DNA of 64,000 nucleotides from Adiantum capillus-veneris. Its lineage: Eukaryota; Streptophyta; Polypodiopsida; Polypodiales; Pteridaceae. Location of the stretch: NCBI GenBank assembly GCA_014529385.2, contig CM043942.1:106779141-106843140 (forward strand), given 5' to 3'. Below the pieces are notes generated by a model that did not search any database, had not been told where the DNA came from, and worked only from the letters and a program-made list of their open reading frames with translations. Positions 21,497-30,990 of the stretch are shown piece after piece (the stretch's first letter is position 1; every line of letters starts with the position of its first letter). The position numbers and the translations under genes are program-made.

Positions 21497-23088
21497 CTCA
21501 TTATGATTTGCGAGGATAGTAGCTGGTGCTGTCTTGGCTTGAGAGTTGTCCCTTGATGTCGGCTTTAGCAGTAGGACATCTTGTGAATAGTCACTTGAAA
21601 TACAATCACTCAAGTCAAAGTCTGGCTCAAGAAGCACAAACCAGTGTTTGATTTGAACCTTGAAATTGAAAGGAAGTGCTCAATACTGCACTTTCCTACT
21701 GCTAATCTTGTGACATTGGGGGTGTGCAGGCCGATGGAAAGCTCCAAAATTTACAGTCCCAGTACAGAGCAAGTTCTATATTACAGCAGAAGAGTTCAAT
21801 GATGTTCATGGCCTCTCTCTGGCTGGTGCCAACCCCAAACTAGTGAGGTGGGATCAGATCAGTGATGTGGAGTGGTTCAGTGTTTTCAGAGAGTCAAAGA
21901 ATCGTAGTCACTATCGCATTAAATGCAGTTGTTTGCGTACTGATATGTTCGACCAGGTGATGCAGCTGCATTACAAGGTGTACCAGAAGCCCCCAACAAA
22001 CATGGAGATCAACTCTGCATTCGCCAAGGGGTTTGTAAAAGAATTCAGCCCGGCGGCAATTGCAAGTAGCTCAGCCATGCAATTCAATTGGGCTGAATTC
22101 GCTATCCAGCATTTGCAGGACCTCCGAGAGAAAGGGTACTACGAGGCCCATGTCGAAAAGTGGAGGATGCGCAATGTATGTCTAAACATCGAGGAGGCGC
22201 AAGCTGAAATGAAGGAGGATACCAAGGAGACACCCATCTCTCGCCATAGCACTCACCAGCAGGCTGAAAGCCTGTCATTTTTTGGCGTTGAGAATTTGCA
22301 GCACATAAAGGCTGCCTCTGAAATTCTCAGCAAACAACTGCAAGATGCTAAAGAACATCTTCTAACTGCAAAATCAGACTTTGAAGCTGTGAGGGTTGTC
22401 CAAGCAAGCAATGCTAGGGTCACCCCAATTGTGCTTGCTATGAGACAAAAGATTCATGACGCTGAAAATGAATTACAGAGGTTACTACAGAGCGACAGCG
22501 TGGATGCAAAGAGGGAAATAGAGTGTAAAGTAAAAATAGAGACATTGGAAGGTTTGGCATTTCCTGACAGTGAGGACACTCTTGCTACTAACTCAACTTG
22601 TCAGCGTGTAAGTGCGTGACTTTTATGCTTCTACCGTATGATTGGAATATGTGCACAACAAACCTATGTACTTACCATGCTCCTCTTTTTTTTGGTGTGC
22701 AGATTAATGTGGAGGTTATGCAGGCAAAAGTGAATGCATGTGACGGTCAACTGCAGCTCCTAATGCACATGAGAAAGATGCTACAAGGCTCCTCCATTCC
22801 CACTGCCCTGTGTAATATGGCTATGGGCACTTTTATAGAAGGTATAGAAGGGGTATGCGATGGGACGATGATCAACCCGTGCAGTGGCTGCAGTTTGCCA
22901 CTTGAAGTAAAGGGAATCTCCGCCACGGTCAAGATGCCCTGTGGGCATAGCTACCACTTTCTCTACTTTGCAGCTGCATGCTCCTTATCGACAAAATGTA
23001 GAGCTCTGACCTGCCAGCAAAGGATACCACAAGAATGGTGTTGGAAACCCACATGGCATCTTGACCGTGGCATCTTGACCAACATCTG
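21193..23088 (+). CDS. Spliced gene: NLS-like, coiled-coil, RING-like protein
   Basis: Three exons fit one frame: 21193-21457 (donor GTACTC), 21730-22607 (acceptor GTGTGCAG, donor GTAAGT) and 22703-23088 (acceptor GTGTGCAG, donor GTAAGA). The joins keep phase at both introns. The product is about 509 residues up to the last donor. Exon 1 is basic with PPRKRVKLSDSP, a nuclear-localisation-like patch. Exon 2 starts RWKAPKFTVPVQSKF and, after about residue 275, becomes a long coiled coil. Exon 3 ends with a Cys/His cluster: CSGC, 15 residues, CGHSYH, then three spaced Cys. This is like a variant RING with some ligands shifted. No family recognised; function unknown. Intron 1 holds (CT)n. It sits inside the candidate Helitron and may be captured. 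ATG at 21193 is the first in frame. Confidence 0.6.
22861..23040 (+). other. RING-like Cys/His cluster
   Basis: Within exon 3 of the spliced gene: CX2C (CSGC), then CGHSYHF, then Cys residues at increasing spacing (AACSL, TKCRA, LTCQQ). Spacing is near C3HC4/C3H2C3 RING fingers but not canonical, so E3 ligase activity is only an inference. Confidence 0.45.
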
Positions 23089-23094
23089 GTAAGA

Positions 23095-24260
23095 TTGTAC
23101 AAGGTGTGCTAATTAGCATACCCAGTGTGTTAATTAGAATATTTAGTGTGTTAACTGGATATGCTAATTAGCATATCTTGTATGCTAATTAGCATACCCA
23201 ATATGCTAATTAGCATATCTAGTATGCTAATTAGCATATCTTGTGTTCTAATTAGCAGACTGGGTATGCTGATTATCATATTGGGTATGTTGATTATTAG
23301 CATACCCAGTATGCTAATTAGAACACAAGATATGCTAATTAGCATACTAGATATTCTAATTAGCATATTGGGTATGCTAATTAGCATACCCAGTGAGAAT
23401 ATTGAGTGTGCTAACTGGATATGCTAATTAGCAGACCTTGTATGCTAACTAGCATACCCTGTGCTCAGTGAACAGATTAGAGTAAGTTTGGCATATTAGC
23501 ATATCTAGTAAGTTAACTACCATATCCAAATGCTAACCAGCAAACTGTATATGCTGATTAGCATACTGGGTATGCTGATTAGCGTACTGGGTATGTTGAT
23601 TAGCATACTGGATATGCTTATTAGCATATTGGATATGCTAATTAGCATACTGGATATGCTAAATAGCATACTGGGTATGCTAATTAGCACAGTGGGAATG
23701 CTCATTAGCATACTGGGTATGCTGATTCACGTACTAAGTATGCTGATTAGCATACTGGATATGCTTATTAGCATATTGGATATGCTAAATAGCATACTGG
23801 GTATGCTAATTAGCATACTGGGAATACTAAATAGAATACTGGGTATGCTAATTAGCATACTGAAGACAGTCCTTGTATGCTAGCTACCAGCAGTCCCAGT
23901 ATGCTAATTAGCATACCCGGTATGCTAATTAGCATACCCGGTATGCTAATTAGCATACCCAGTATGCTCATTAGTATACCCAATATGCTAATTAGTATAT
24001 CCAATATGCTAATTAGAATACCCAGTATGCTCATTAGTATACCCAGTATGCTAATTAGCATATCTTGTATGCTAATTAGCATACTTGTGCTCAGTGTACA
24101 AACTAGAGTAAGTTTGTCATAATGGCAAATCTAGTAACTAAGCTACCATCTCCAGATGCAAACTAGCATATTGGATATGCTAGTTAGCATACTCAGAAAT
24201 TCGAATTAGCATATTGGGCTTGTCAGCATAATGGATTCCAATGTATGCCATGCCGCACAC
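23095..24260. repeat. Minisatellite on a 14-bp palindrome (about 21-bp unit)
   Basis: Dozens of units of the type ATGCTAATTAGCAT plus a 7-bp spacer (ACTGGGT or its complement ACCCAGT, with variants). The 14-bp core is a perfect palindrome. Blocks switch between spacer orientations. Because 21 is a multiple of 3 and the core is self-complementary, MLISI-repeat ORFs appear on both strands; they are not genes. A longer period of about 630 bp is visible (related GCTCAGTG...TAGAGTAAGTTTG blocks near 23,463 and 24,091). The array begins right after the exon 3 splice donor, so it lies in an intron. Confidence 0.93.
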
Positions 24261-24337
24261 ATAGTCACAGCATATCAAACATTTTCTAGCATACATGACA
24301 TGCCTATATGAGTCTTAATCCACGTTTTTTGTTCCAG

Positions 24338-24900
24338 GCCTGGGGCAGTCCCTCCGTGATGTGGGCAGTGTGCATGACACGAAGGGCAAGGGAAAGGCTG
24401 TAATGGAGGACCTTTCGATCGAGGAGAGTGATGATCTAGATACAAGTGAGAACCCTTCGACGGAGAAGGGTGTTGAGCTGGATGCAAGGAGTGAAGGGGT
24501 GGATGAGGGCTCCCAGCAGATGCCAAATGAAAGCATGAAAACAATGGAGGAAGGCGGTGATGTGAGCAGGAACTCAGAAGATGAAAAAGAAGATGAATTT
24601 TTTGTCATGGCTCCTCGTGTGCCTCGTGTGCCAGCAATGCCTGCTGCAACTGACAAAGCAGAAGCTTCTCAGCAGACAGTGGCTAGTGGCTTAGGGGAAA
24701 CTTTGAAGAATGACAACATAGAAGTTGGTGACAACAGCCCTCTCGAGGGTTTTTTGTGTAAAGCTCAACTGAAAAGAAAAGTTGGCCTTGAAGAGGTACC
24801 CGAAGACATTGCAAGCAGAGCTTGTGGTTCGGACAAGGCTGAAAGCTCCAAAGGTGAAAAGAAAGCCACCCGCTCAAGAGCTTGCAAAAAATTGTGTTAA
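24338..24900 (+). CDS. Acidic, lysine-rich last exon, possibly of the same gene
   Basis: An open frame of about 180 codons ends at TAA 24898-24900. It is preceded by a good acceptor (TTTTTTGTTCCAG, ending 24337). The protein is Glu/Asp/Ser-rich (EESDDLDTSE, EDEKEDEFF) with basic patches (LKRKVG, RSRACKKLC) and no known domain. Joining the exon 3 donor at 23088 to the acceptor at 24337 gives an early stop. Using the AG at 24367-24368 keeps the frame. So linkage to the upstream gene is plausible but the exact acceptor is unsettled. It may be a regulatory tail of a nuclear protein. Confidence 0.45.
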
Positions 24901-25120
24901 GACTTATTGCTCCCTACCCGGTTGTGCCCTTCCTTGTATATGCTAGACCATTTTGAAACCCAAATTATGCGTATTGTAACTGACATGCATTTTGTTTTCC
25001 AATGAAAATGTATTTTTGTGCAATATAAATCTGAGCAGCAGTTCATTGTAATAGTTCATTGTAATTTTTGTGGTTTTTCTTTTTTAAACTTGTTCATTTC
25101 GTATCGCGGTTTCCCTGTAG

Positions 25121-25510
25121 AGGAAGAGAAACAGGCATTAATCGTCATGCTTGATGCAACTGCGGCCATGAAATGGCAGAAATTACGGAGATGGCGAGTC
25201 CACAAAGCCAGGCAGTTACGGAGACAAAAAATGGACATTGAAAAACGCCTTGAACGATATTCACAGCTTGCTCGTAATGTTATTGAGCGCCTAAATTATG
25301 TGCACCCAAGTGGGCCAGTTATTTTTGCTGAATGGTATCCTCTACCAGACCTAATATGGGTGCCTAAGCGTTTATGTGATGAAAAAAGGGCTCTGGTGCT
25401 CGACCTAAACGGTATTTTGGTGGCAGTGGTAGAGCCTCGTTTTGGTGAAAAGCCCCCGGCATACGCAGATGAAATGCTGAAATACGATGTACTTGATAAC
25501 AAAGAACATA
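25121..25510 (+). pseudogene. FCP1/NIF-like HAD phosphatase exon fragment
   Basis: An exon-like frame after acceptor TTTCCCTGTAG (ends 25120). It carries a basic helix-rich stretch (WQKLRRWRVHKARQLRRQK) and then EKRALVLDLNGILVAVVEP, the first HAD motif in the DLNGxL form of plant FCP1/NIF-like proteins (catalytic nucleophile Asp present). In the family this is followed by a region with FKRPFCDxFL and a second HAD motif. Neither is present: the frame runs into ATGCTAGTTAGCAT minisatellite sequence at 25,515 and stops. It looks like a captured 5' part of a HAD gene, non-functional alone. Confidence 0.5.
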
Positions 25511-25514
25511 CAGA

Positions 25515-25730
25515 GCATGCTAGTTAGCATAATAGGTATGCTAACTAGCATAAAGGGTGTTATAGTAGCTTACATATTGTGCTAGAAGGCATACTTATCA
25601 TGCTAAACAGCATACCCAACATACTAGGAGTGAGACTATGCTAACTAGCACGGCATACATAGCATAACATATTGTGATAACTAGCATGCTCTGTATGCTA
25701 GGTAGATTACTAGCATGCTAGAATGCATAA
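25515..25730. repeat. Dispersed copies of the palindromic minisatellite
   Basis: Degenerate ATGCTAGTTAGCAT/TATGCTAACTAGCAT units separated by irregular spacers. They lie between the HAD exon and the minus-strand gene, both of which end at this repeat. Confidence 0.8.
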
Positions 25731-25731
25731 G

Positions 25732-26445
25732 TTATGGCGCAAGTATGTCATTGATCACCTGAGACTCATCCAGGAGGTGCACAGGGTGTTTTATGTAGCT
25801 TTTCCTTCCCACTCTCTTTCGACAAACATCCTTCTTGTTGGGTGAAACAGGAGTCTCCTCTGTCCAAAATGTGTAGACCAATTCCTTAATTTCATCTGTG
25901 ATAGGGCTATGACGGTGTTGCTTGTGACATTCAGCCAATGAAAACAGTCGAGCATTGACACCACACTTCACCTGTCGTGATTTTGCTTTGAACAAGCTGC
26001 GATGGTTGACTTTTAGGACCCTGGAGAATTTGGCAATAGGCATGTTTTCCTTTGAATTTATCATCATCTGCAATGCTGCATTCTTCAAAAACAGCTCGTC
26101 GTTAGAAGCTAGCTGCTTGACGATAGCTAGTGTGTTGCGGACATTGGAGACAATTGCACTCTGCACAGCAGCCTCCTCCTCTAAAGACTGATCACGGATT
26201 GCCCGAACAAGCGGATGTTGAGCAACAAGATTCCAGATTTCGCACTTTCCTTCTTTGTTGAGACCTTCAGTCCTGCTCTTGAAAGCTTTCACAATCTCGA
26301 AGGAGATTTTCCTTTTCTCCTCATCGTCGACGGCATGATGTCCTTGTTTAGTTGTCATATGTCGGTGCTCCCGCTGTTTACGCTTTCTTTCTGTCTCATA
26401 TTTCCTGATAATAGAAAGAGCTGGATGCTGGTAGTTGTGATTCAT
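25732..26445 (-). CDS. Unrecognised basic protein, first exon
   Basis: 237-codon open frame on the minus strand from ATG at 26443-26445. It is basic with many Lys/Arg/His. The C-terminal part (SPITDEIKELVYTFWTEETP, VSPNKKDVCRKRVGRKSYIK, PVHLLDESQ) looks like a globular DNA-binding-type region and recalls uncharacterised transposon-associated ORFs, but I cannot name a family. After DESQ the sequence CAG|GTGATC is an acceptable splice donor (near 25765), so the last codons may be intronic and later exons would lie below. None was found before the HAD exon on the other strand. It is probably a captured fragment in the candidate Helitron. Confidence 0.45.
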   Translation of the reverse strand: MNHNYQHPALSIIRKYETERKRKQREHRHMTTKQGHHAVDDEEKRKISFEIVKAFKSRTEGLNKEGKCEIWNLVAQHPLVRAIRDQSLEEEAAVQSAIVSNVRNTLAIVKQLASNDELFLKNAALQMMINSKENMPIAKFSRVLKVNHRSLFKAKSRQVKCGVNARLFSLAECHKQHRHSPITDEIKELVYTFWTEETPVSPNKKDVCRKRVGRKSYIKHPVHLLDESQVINDILAP

Positions 26446-26558
26446 TTCTTGTAATGGCTCCCTTCTGCCTCCATTTCTAGTGGCAATAATGTTGTCTGCT
26501 GGTTTTCCATATTTGCAAGTCTGCTAAGCTTTGACAACTCAACTTCCAGGCAAGAAGC

Positions 26559-26561
<3 letters not shown>

Positions 26562-26626
<65 letters not shown>

Positions 26627-26694
26627 AAGGAGGGAGTAGGAACGGGGCAAACTGTAAACTGGTCTGAGAGTGAGACAAAGAGGGAGTCTGCGTC

Positions 26695-26768
<74 letters not shown>
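26562..26768. repeat. Two (GA)n microsatellites
   Basis: (GA)n at about 26,562-26,620 and 26,697-26,765, separated by a purine-rich spacer. Confidence 0.95.
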
Positions 26769-26772
<4 letters not shown>

Positions 26773-26982
26773 CAGAGGCCACACCCCACGTCATCTTCGT
26801 AACCGAAAACAGAGTCCACACCCCATATGGGAGGGAACAAATAATATATCTTATGGTTATTAAAATTTCAAACTTCACTTGCTCTTTGGTTTTGAATAGA
26901 CTAGCATTGTCCGGGACACCAAAAATCATGACAAGTTAACATGCTTATACCCATAGGAGTACCATGATCTTCAGTGAAATCA

Positions 26983-27230
26983 TGTGAGCGTGGTGGTTAG
27001 AGCCCATGCCTTGAATAGGGCAGGTCGTGGCTTTGACATGCAAGGTGCGAGACAATTTTGACTAGCTCAAATTTACTTGCTAGCCCAAATTTACTTTTTC
27101 GTCCTGAATTTACTCGACAATCAAAATTCGACGGTCCGAATGACCCCCAATGTCGAGGGCCATTGGAATTTGCCCGAGCTAGATTGTGCGGAGCATAAAG
27201 AACTCCCTTTTCCTTTCTAGCCTTGAAATT
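26983..27230 (+). mobile_element. tRNA-derived SINE candidate
   Basis: GAGCGTGGTGGTTAGAGC resembles a pol III box A. About 35 nt later GGTCGTGGCTTTGACATGC resembles a decayed box B (GGTTCGANNCC). A non-tRNA body follows. There is no cloverleaf complete enough for a tRNA gene. The 3' end and TSD are not resolved. Confidence 0.45.
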
Positions 27231-27696
27231 TATACTTGAGCTTCAAAAAATGTAGAACTTTCAAATATTTCAGGCATTGTATAATGTTGAGCTAAAATCT
27301 CGCACTTGGCACCTTCATGTATAATTTTTCTTCTAGCCCCGAGAATGTGCACATTGCATGTTGTAGCTTTGCACAAAGGGTCAAAGTCGAATGATCTCAG
27401 AGTCGATTGGCGCTACCTACACCTTATGTGGGACAACATGAGCGTGCACGCATGCACACACACACACGGGGGGGGGGGGTTTCTTGAATAGGGCCTGCCA
27501 AAAATATTAAAATTTACAATTTTAGTGGCAAAAATACATTGAACATGGCTTATTGCAAACGTCAGGAATCTCAAATAGCCCCAAAATAGAAGAGCATGCT
27601 AGACATAGAAAAGTTTAATGTCCAGTACATCCATGATCACTCTCTCACCACCCCGATCACACATATTGAAAATCTGCTACACCCTTGCATGTGGTG

Positions 27697-27711
27697 TGTG
27701 TGTGTGTGTGT

Positions 27712-27762
<51 letters not shown>
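27697..27762. repeat. (TG)n then (GA)n microsatellite
   Basis: About seven TG units, then about 24 GA units, near the 3' end of the candidate Helitron. Confidence 0.95.
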
Positions 27763-27765
<3 letters not shown>

Positions 27766-27786
27766 AGCCCTAGAGTCATCCATGTG

Positions 27787-27835
27787 TTACTTAAAGGGTT
27801 ACTCTACTTTTCCTTTTGAAGGCCATAAAGAAACT
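27787..27835 (+). repeat. Subterminal copy of a Helitron 5'-region block
   Basis: AAGGGTTACTCTACTTT...TTTTGAAGGCC closely resembles 20855-20904 (AAGGGTGGCTCTACTTT...TTTTGAAGGCT). The short CATCCATGTGT block before it (about 27,778) is also found near 20,573. So parts of the 5' region recur in direct orientation near the 3' end. Confidence 0.55.
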
Positions 27836-27955
27836 CCAGCCCTCAAATTTAATACTTTGATATCTATACTACTTCTTTATTGAATTTGAGAAATCCTCGA
27901 GCACTAAAGCCCTTGGAGAACTCACAATTTTGCGACTCTTCTTTTAAAATTTTAT

Positions 27956-27986
27956 GACCGCAGCAACGCGCGGGTCACATACTAGT
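27956..27986 (+). other. Helitron 3' terminus: hairpin plus CTAG/T
   Basis: The stem GACCGC / GCGGGTC with a bulged G encloses an 8-nt loop. Nine nt follow, ending in CTAG and then T. This arrangement of GC-rich hairpin shortly before CTRRT is diagnostic for Helitrons. Confidence 0.8.
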
Positions 27987-27989
27987 TGG

Positions 27990-28780
27990 TAGTTATTTGA
28001 GGTTGCATTTGTGGGTGCTTATGTGTATGCATTGCTTTATTCGTTTCAAATGCTTTGTTATTGCTTCAGATATTGAGCATGCTTTTATGCACTAATGGAC
28101 ACACAAATTGAGAATATATGCATTAATTAGTTAATGCAATTCATTACAATATATGTGGTTTATGGTATTATTGAGGTAGACTTGTCATTGGATGACGTAT
28201 GGTTTGATGCCCCTCATGCATGATTGAGGCCATTGTCATTACTCAAGTTTTTTGACAGGTTATGATATCCTACACTCACATATTTTTTGGCGCTTGTTCA
28301 TGCACATATACTCCTCATATTAGTAGTTACCCGTTTATGGTGCATACACAATCTTAAAGCATAGTACCAGGTATGCTCATTGTGGTAATGTTTTAGCATT
28401 TATATGGTAGTTTGAGTCTTGAGCCTTTGCAACCTTTTGTGAGGATCATGGTGAGGTTTATTTTAAAGTCAAGCAATGTGGGCCTTGGTTTCCCAGTGTG
28501 AAGTGGATTAGGTATGGTGGAAATCCCATTCATGTTCTCACCATAGGATATGTATAGAGAGGACTAGGTGCATCATATGCCATATGTTGGCGAGTTAGTT
28601 TTGATAATGATTTTGTAAGTGATAGTGCACTTGGTCAGATAGACACTCTCTATGACCATGGTCATTGTATGGCAATTTCTTTTTGACACTCTATTGGTTG
28701 ATATTTTATTGCGTTTAGAGAGGAGACTCTATCAAACATTTTATTGCTTTCTCACCATAAATTTTCTCTTGGTTGTAGCT
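27990..28780. other. No gene recognised
   Basis: AT-rich sequence with short ORFs only. It probably holds the leader or LTR side of the copia gag remnant that follows, without proof. Confidence 0.4.
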
Positions 28781-29640
28781 ATGGAATCATCTTCTAAGAA
28801 GGATATTTATAGTATCCGCAAGTGTGATGGTACAAAAATTTCCATCTAGAAGGAGCAAACCACGATGTTTTAATTTAGAAGAACCAATTAGCAATATCGT
28901 TTGAATTCCAAGATAGTGATGGAATGCTAACTAGAGTTGAAATCGCTAGATACAAATCCAAGGTCTACCGTCTGCTTACATCTTGTAGAATCAATGTACT
29001 TTACCATTGTTGGTGAGGCTGCCACTTGTAGTTCATGGAATAAATTAGGCAATACTTATGAGTAGAAAACTACTATCAATAAGGTTTACCTTATGAAGAA
29101 GCTCTACAAGCTATACGAAGGAAGGTGGCCCTGTGTGTCAGCACATATGAATGAGCTCAATATACCCTTTATTCAATTGATTTCATAGGAACTTAAATTT
29201 GAGGGCAAAGTTCGATCTATTTTCTTGTTATGTTCCTTGCTTTTCTCATGGGATACATTTTGTACATCCATAAGTAATTCAACACCAAAAGACACATTGG
29301 TAAATTTTTTTAGATTAGATTTGTAGGAAATCTCTTGAGCCAACTAAATTTGGTGATGCTTATTTTCTCATTCTCATGAGCAGAGAGGTTGTGTTATCGT
29401 GGTAAGTCAAAAGAGTGTAGAAACACTCACAAAAAATCTCCTGATTCGATGCATGGTGTTTGTGCTACTATTTTCATAAGAAGAGACACATGAAGAGGGA
29501 TTGCTATGTAGTAAAGGGAGACAATAAGAAAAAGTCCAATGATGACAAGAAGTCTAAAACTTTAGACTCTAAGGGAAAAGACAGGATTGAGGAAATCAAG
29601 TCACACATGGTTGATCAGGGTGATAGTGCATGGTATTGAT
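28781..29640 (+). pseudogene. Degenerate Ty1/copia gag
   Basis: Starts MESSSKKDIYSIRKCDG and later reads VYLMKKLYKLYEGRW and VSAHMNELNIPFIQL, the UBN2-type gag layout of plant copia (LMKKLYxLKM..., H...N...L). Near 29,456-29,505 VCYYFHKKRHMKRDCY is a decayed CCHC knuckle. Many stops and frame changes are present. No protease or pol follows. Confidence 0.65.
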
Positions 29641-30089
29641 GCACATGTTTTGGATGTCCTTTAATGGTGTTGATGGTGAGATGAATAATTATCTATGGCA
29701 CCCAAAATCTTAAATTTATCAAAAGTTTTGATGTGATCTTTAAGTTAAAAAAATGCATTAACAATCTCTTAAAGAAACTGAGTTTAGAAGAGTCACATTT
29801 GATAATGTTACCTCTGAAATAATACAAACTCAAAAGCCTAATGATGTGCGTTCAACTAGCAATGCTCAATAAAAAAATACTAGTCAGGCACTGAGATGTC
29901 CTATAAAAGCCTCACATCTTCCTGAATTTTTTTAGCCAAGGGTTGGTTATCTAATGCTAACTGAGTGTGTGATGAACCGTCTTGCTACTAAGAAGCCATG
30001 CAAATGGATGACAAGTTGAAGTGGGAGACAACTAAACAATCTAAGTGCAACTTTACATTGAACAATGAGACTTAGAAATCCGTGAATTT

Positions 30090-30990
30090 TTCCATTTTAT
30101 GGATCTCCTAAGGACTCAAACTGGAAATGATTTGATTTGGACCATTGTGGACACATTTAGCAAGCAAGCTCACAGATCTTTAAGAATCATGGGATGTCCA
30201 AGTCTATTGTGAGCAATTAAGATCCTTGCATGACATGAAACTTTTGGCGTGCCTTGTTTGATAACCTTGGCACGAAGTTGAATTTTTCTTTTGCATATCA
30301 TCCTCAAACGGATGGGCAGAGTGAAATCGCTAATTTCACAGTATTGGATATGCTGAAATCTTATGTGCCAGAAAGACAATCTAACTGAGAGAAGTATTTT
30401 TCCCAAAAATATCGTACATTTGTCTATAGAAAAAACACCTTTTGAGATTCTTTATTATAAGCATTTTCTTCCACCGATCCTTGTCACTAAGGATAAGATG
30501 TTTATAGCAGATGAGTTTTTCCAAGATGTGGACACGGCCTACGAGCAAGTTATGAGAGCAATTTTACGCTCTCAGGAAAAACATAAGACAGCTGTAGACA
30601 AGCACAGAAGAAATCTGAACTTAATGGTTGGTCAATTAGTCTTACTCAGTTTGAGAAGGCAAGACTAAAGAAACAAGCGACTCATAAAGTGAAAGTGGTA
30701 AAACTTTTCAATCGTTATTATGGGCTGTTTAAAATAATTGACCAAGTAAACGATGTGAAGTTCTGATTAGATCTACCATCTAATTGGAAGATACATAATG
30801 CTTTCGATACTAGTTTACTCCGGCCATATATGGGACCGCCTCCAAGTCAGCCTATTGCTGAGGAACCTCCTAAGGTTGAGGAAACAGAAGAAATAGTCCA
30901 ACTGGAGCAGATCATTCATCATCAAGAGCGGCCACTCAAGTCCGAGAAGATTACACGAAAGTATTTGGTAAAGTTTTAAGAATTATTCTT
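30090..30990 (+). pseudogene. Degenerate chromodomain-type Ty3/gypsy integrase end
   Basis: In changing frames the region reads FWRALFDNLGTKLNFSFAYH, PQTDGQSEIAN and DMLKSYV (integrase core, 30,240-30,368), then KTPFEILYY, DVDTAYEQVMRAI and VDKHRRNLNLMVGQLVLL (30,425-30,650). Further on come DLPSNWKIHNAF, LLRPYMGPPPSQP and, near 30,930-30,980, HQERPLKSEKITRKYLVKF, the start of a chromodomain-like module. This order is that of chromovirus integrases. Stops are frequent and RT is absent. The sequence between here and the copia element at 31,149 is its probable 3' UTR or LTR. Confidence 0.75.

Larger units (their letters stand above)
20524..27985 (+). mobile_element. Candidate Helitron, non-autonomous, carrying gene fragments
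   Basis: The 5' end TCTATACTATATATAAT follows an A (20523). The 3' end is a short hairpin (27956-27976: GACCGC, loop, GCGGGTC with one bulged G) followed by ACATACTAG and then T (27986). The 3' GCAACGCGCGGGTC...CTAGT block is the classic plant Helitron terminus, and insertion between A and T with no duplication is the Helitron rule. The 7462-bp interior encodes no Rep or helicase motif I can find. It holds a spliced coiled-coil/RING-like gene, an acidic ORF, an FCP1-like exon, a minus-strand ORF, a minisatellite and a SINE. A second possible 5' end lies at 27863, so the long element needs confirmation from an empty site or another copy. Confidence 0.6.

Noticed and set aside
23151-24122. MLISI-repeat ORFs on both strands, which look like a repetitive membrane protein
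   Set aside because: They arise because the 21-bp palindromic unit is a multiple of three and reads alike on both strands; the array lies in an intron.
23095-24260. CRISPR-like array
   Set aside because: The spacers are not unique, units are imperfect and overlapping, there are no cas genes, and the context is a plant genome. It is a minisatellite.
26539-26940. ORFs on both strands with Ser-Leu or Arg-Glu repeats at CT/GA microsatellites (also near 780, 7620, 7860, 9080, 38640, 39780, 54160 and 60210)
   Set aside because: Dinucleotide repeats have no stops in several frames; the translations are low-complexity artefacts with no domain.
26983-27060. tRNA gene
   Set aside because: Only box A and box B resemblance; the acceptor stem and anticodon arm do not pair, so a SINE head fits better.
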